In this document: piece by piece, positions 61,972 to 64,000 of the stretch
Layout of the letters: each line of letters starts with the position of its first letter
How positions within the stretch are numbered: the stretch's first letter is position 1
Origin: Pseudoduganella guangdongensis
Lineage (GTDB): Bacteria > Pseudomonadota > Gammaproteobacteria > Burkholderiales > Burkholderiaceae_D
Assembly: GCF_009857475.1 (NCBI RefSeq)
Contig: NZ_WWCJ01000018.1
Span: 1-64,000, forward strand
Length of the DNA: 64,000 nucleotides
Direction of reading: 5' to 3'
Program-made: the position numbers and the translations under genes
The notes under the pieces: generated by a model
Database searches by the model: none
What the model was told of the DNA's origin: nothing
What the model saw: the letters and a program-made list of their open reading frames with translations, nothing else

Positions 61972-62673
61972 TTAAGCCAGCCAGTGGCGGGCCAGCAGGC
62001 TGATGGGGTACCACATGCCCAGTTGCGCAGCCAGGGCGATGAACACAGCCTGGTAGGACGGCCGCAGGCCGCCGCTGGCTGCTTCCTGCAGGGTGCGCGT
62101 CATGGCGGCATGCGCCACGTCGCGCAGCGTCATGCCCGGGGTGGACACTTCGGTCAGGATGTCGGACAGCGGGATCATGGCCGTCACGCGCCCCAGGATC
62201 CAGGGCAGGGGCTTGGGCAGGTCGGATTGCAGGTTCAGGAAGTTGCGCCATTGTTCAACGAACTTCTCCGTGCGTCCGCTGCCGGGCTGGTAATGGATGG
62301 CGCGCATGAAGCCCTCCAGGATGCTGCTGCCGGCTTTGGCGATCAAGCCTGACTGGCCTTCCACCACGCGCGCGAGCACGCCTTGCAGGCCCAATTTGTA
62401 GGCCAGCAGAATGGTCAATCCGACTGCAATGATGAAGGGCAGGGCGATCAGGCCCAGCATGGGCAGGGCGGCGCCGGTCTTTTCGCTCAGCTTGACGTCG
62501 ACAAAAATGAAGACGCCCAGCGTGTTGACGGCGAGCGCCGCCAGCAGCGCCAGGGCCGCCCACAGCAAGCCGGCGCCGGTGCCGCGTGCTACGCCAGAGG
62601 CGAGTTGTTTAGCCAGCGCGATCTTGTCGACGCTGCCGTTGATTTCGGGTGCTGCTGCCTGGACGTAGTTCAT
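61972..62673 (-). CDS. Membrane protein, hypothetical
   Basis: 233 residues. Two strong transmembrane segments (about 33-58 and 69-93: LLWAALALLAALAVNTLGVFIFV and LPMLGLIALPFIIAVGLTILLAY) and a third, weaker segment near the C-terminus (PSYQAVFIALAAQLGMWYPI). The family is not recognised. Monocistronic, as far as spacing shows. Confidence 0.65.
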   Translation of the reverse strand: MNYVQAAAPEINGSVDKIALAKQLASGVARGTGAGLLWAALALLAALAVNTLGVFIFVDVKLSEKTGAALPMLGLIALPFIIAVGLTILLAYKLGLQGVLARVVEGQSGLIAKAGSSILEGFMRAIHYQPGSGRTEKFVEQWRNFLNLQSDLPKPLPWILGRVTAMIPLSDILTEVSTPGMTLRDVAHAAMTRTLQEAASGGLRPSYQAVFIALAAQLGMWYPISLLARHWLA

Positions 62674-62757
62674 TGCCTGCTTGCCTGTGGTTTAGATGGC
62701 TGGCATTTTAAGCAACATCGGCAGGGACTGGCGCACGATGTGCGCCGCGCGCATCCC

Positions 62758-63159
62758 TTAGTGCGCCGGGGCGGATTTCGGGCTGTAGTTGGAGCCGGGC
62801 GGGGTCCAGAACAGCGGGCCTTTGGGCGAGATTTGCAGGTTGTCGGGCAGGCCCTGTTTTTTCAGCTCGCGGCGCAGGCCTTCGATGCCGTCTTCGCTTT
62901 CGATGATGAAGGCCTCGTCGATCACGTCGCCGTAGTGGCGGTTGGTGGTTTCGGTGGCCAGGTCGACCAGGTCGCCGTCGGCTTCGATGCTCCACAGGTG
63001 CACATCTTCATCCTCGGCGAAAGTCTTGAAGCGCCAGGTGCCTTTTTCGGTCTGCACGAACTGGATCGTGTCGAACTGCTCGTCGGTGGCTTCGGATTCT
63101 TCGTCGTTGATAAAGCTGCTCTTGATGGTGAGCAGGAAGAGGACTAATACAGATTTCAT
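62758..63159 (-). CDS. Hypothetical protein with possible export signal
   Basis: 133 residues from ATG 63159. A short hydrophobic start (MKSVLVLFLLTIKSSF) is followed by an acidic region (NDEESEATDEQFDTIQF) and ends SNYSPKSAPAH. Not recognised. It overlaps or abuts the DUF4386 gene upstream, so the two are probably one transcript. Confidence 0.55.
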   Translation of the reverse strand: MKSVLVLFLLTIKSSFINDEESEATDEQFDTIQFVQTEKGTWRFKTFAEDEDVHLWSIEADGDLVDLATETTNRHYGDVIDEAFIIESEDGIEGLRRELKKQGLPDNLQISPKGPLFWTPPGSNYSPKSAPAH

Positions 63160-63161
63160 TT

Positions 63162-63899
63162 TCAATTCCGGGCGGTTTTTACCCCGTTATTATAGGCGTC
63201 CACGCTATGTACCGGCTCCCGTGCGCCCATGATGCACAGCCATAGGCAGGTGCCGATCTCGCCCAGCGAGGCGGGAATGGAGAGCAGGTCGGCGCCGGGC
63301 AGGGCGGCAAAACCGGCATGCAGGACGTAGCCGAAGGCTTCCACCGCATAGCCCGCGCTGCCCACCATCAGCAGGATGCCCAGGAAGCGCGGCAGGATGC
63401 CGGATTTGAAGACCAGGTAGCCGAATGGCCACAGCCACAGCGCCCAGAACACCTGGTTCAGGATCATGCCCTTGCTGTAGGCTTTGAGCGACAGCATGAC
63501 CTGCTGCGCCAGCGCGTCCGGTGCGATGCCGCGCAGGTAGTCGGCGCCGCTGACCAGGTTCAGCACCTCCAGCCGGTGGCCGACATTGGCGAAGGAGAGC
63601 GGCACGCTGGCCACGGCCAGGGCCAGCATCACCGTCGCCGTGCCGCGCCCGTAAGGGCTGAGGAGCTGGTAGAGCGCCAGCGGTAGCAGCAGGAAGGCCA
63701 CGTAGCACACCAGGCTGGCCGCGATCCCGGCGCGGAACAAGCCTTCGTTGGCGATGATGCTGGCCATGGCGGCGGCGGGATCGCTGCCGATCCTCAGCTG
63801 GGAAGGCACGTACATCAGCGCAAAGATGCCGCTAACGACGACGATCAGGTAGAGCAGGCCGGCGCTGCGCGCCAGGCGTTTGGTGGACAAACCTTGCAT
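63162..63899 (-). CDS. DUF4386 family membrane protein
   Basis: 245 residues, ATG 63899 after AAGGAGAAG. Six likely transmembrane segments; the N-terminal RSAGLLYLIVVVSGIFALMYVP and the LANVGHRLEVLN-like SFANVGHRLEVLNLV are typical of DUF4386. Inner membrane, function unknown. The last 100 bp of the window hold its promoter region. Confidence 0.85.
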   Translation of the reverse strand: MQGLSTKRLARSAGLLYLIVVVSGIFALMYVPSQLRIGSDPAAAMASIIANEGLFRAGIAASLVCYVAFLLLPLALYQLLSPYGRGTATVMLALAVASVPLSFANVGHRLEVLNLVSGADYLRGIAPDALAQQVMLSLKAYSKGMILNQVFWALWLWPFGYLVFKSGILPRFLGILLMVGSAGYAVEAFGYVLHAGFAALPGADLLSIPASLGEIGTCLWLCIMGAREPVHSVDAYNNGVKTARN

Positions 63900-64000
63900 C
63901 GTCTTCTCCTTGTCAGGAAGGTGCGTTCAGTTCGTTTTCTCAGCGTCGGATCGTGTCGGAAACCGTGACAGCAATCACGGGTGGTAGTCGATGATCAGCG

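Overview
The window comes from a GC-rich betaproteobacterium of the Burkholderiales, most likely an Oxalobacteraceae relative of Massilia, Duganella or Janthinobacterium. The reasons are the betaproteobacterial 5S rRNA 3' end at base 1, the gene order porin-glnK-amtB-gshA-gshB-EIIA-HPr-EI followed by metX-metW, and the many proteins that look like that family. This placement is inference; no database search was run.

Layout. Bases 1-5800 are chromosomal: 5S rRNA tail and terminator, a secreted DUF885 protein, a DUF1840 protein, a small lipoprotein, a TonB-dependent receptor and the 3' end of comM. Bases 5818-43615 are one inserted element of 37,798 bp. Bases 43616-64000 return to the chromosome: the 5' part of comM, a three-gene MBL hydrolase / zinc peptidase / patatin operon, ubiK, a porin-glnK-amtB operon with NtrC and sigma-54 sites, glutathione synthesis, PTS phosphotransfer genes, metXW, a M48 peptidase, an RluA-type pseudouridine synthase and several small membrane or exported proteins.

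The element is a Tn7-like transposon of the Tn6022/AbaR type. It splits comM, is flanked by a perfect 5-bp duplication (CTGGT), and has 15-bp terminal inverted repeats with one mismatch. Its right end carries, all reading inward, an XRE regulator, TnsA, TnsB, TnsC, a small TniQ, a HAD-fold protein and a large TniQ/TnsD. There is no CRISPR array and no cas gene.

The cargo looks like a packed defence island. From left to right: an alpha/alpha-toroid (prenyltransferase-like) protein; a three-gene minus-strand operon of a trypsin-like protease, an EAD1-trypsin-P-loop protein and a large STAND ATPase; a plus-strand operon of a sigma-like factor, a small acidic regulator and a very unusual fusion of an ImmA/IrrE metalloprotease with a UvrD-type helicase and a Fe-S (Cas4/AddB-like) tail; directly after it a ubiquitin-like operon (three ubiquitin-like domains plus an E2-like domain, then JAB-E1, then a DUF6527-type zinc protein); a NERD-nuclease helicase; an XRE-controlled small membrane module; a serine recombinase; a phosphoribosyltransferase-like protein; and a lipoprotein/trypsin pair next to a membrane protein. 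Three independent trypsin-fold proteases in one element is striking.

The best candidate for an undescribed system is 14.4-22.1 kb. My reading, which is inference, is that the HELGH protease-helicase senses an infection or DNA-damage signal, cleaves the 206-residue partner, frees the sigma-like factor, and so switches on the adjacent ubiquitin-like pathway and perhaps the divergent protease/STAND operon.
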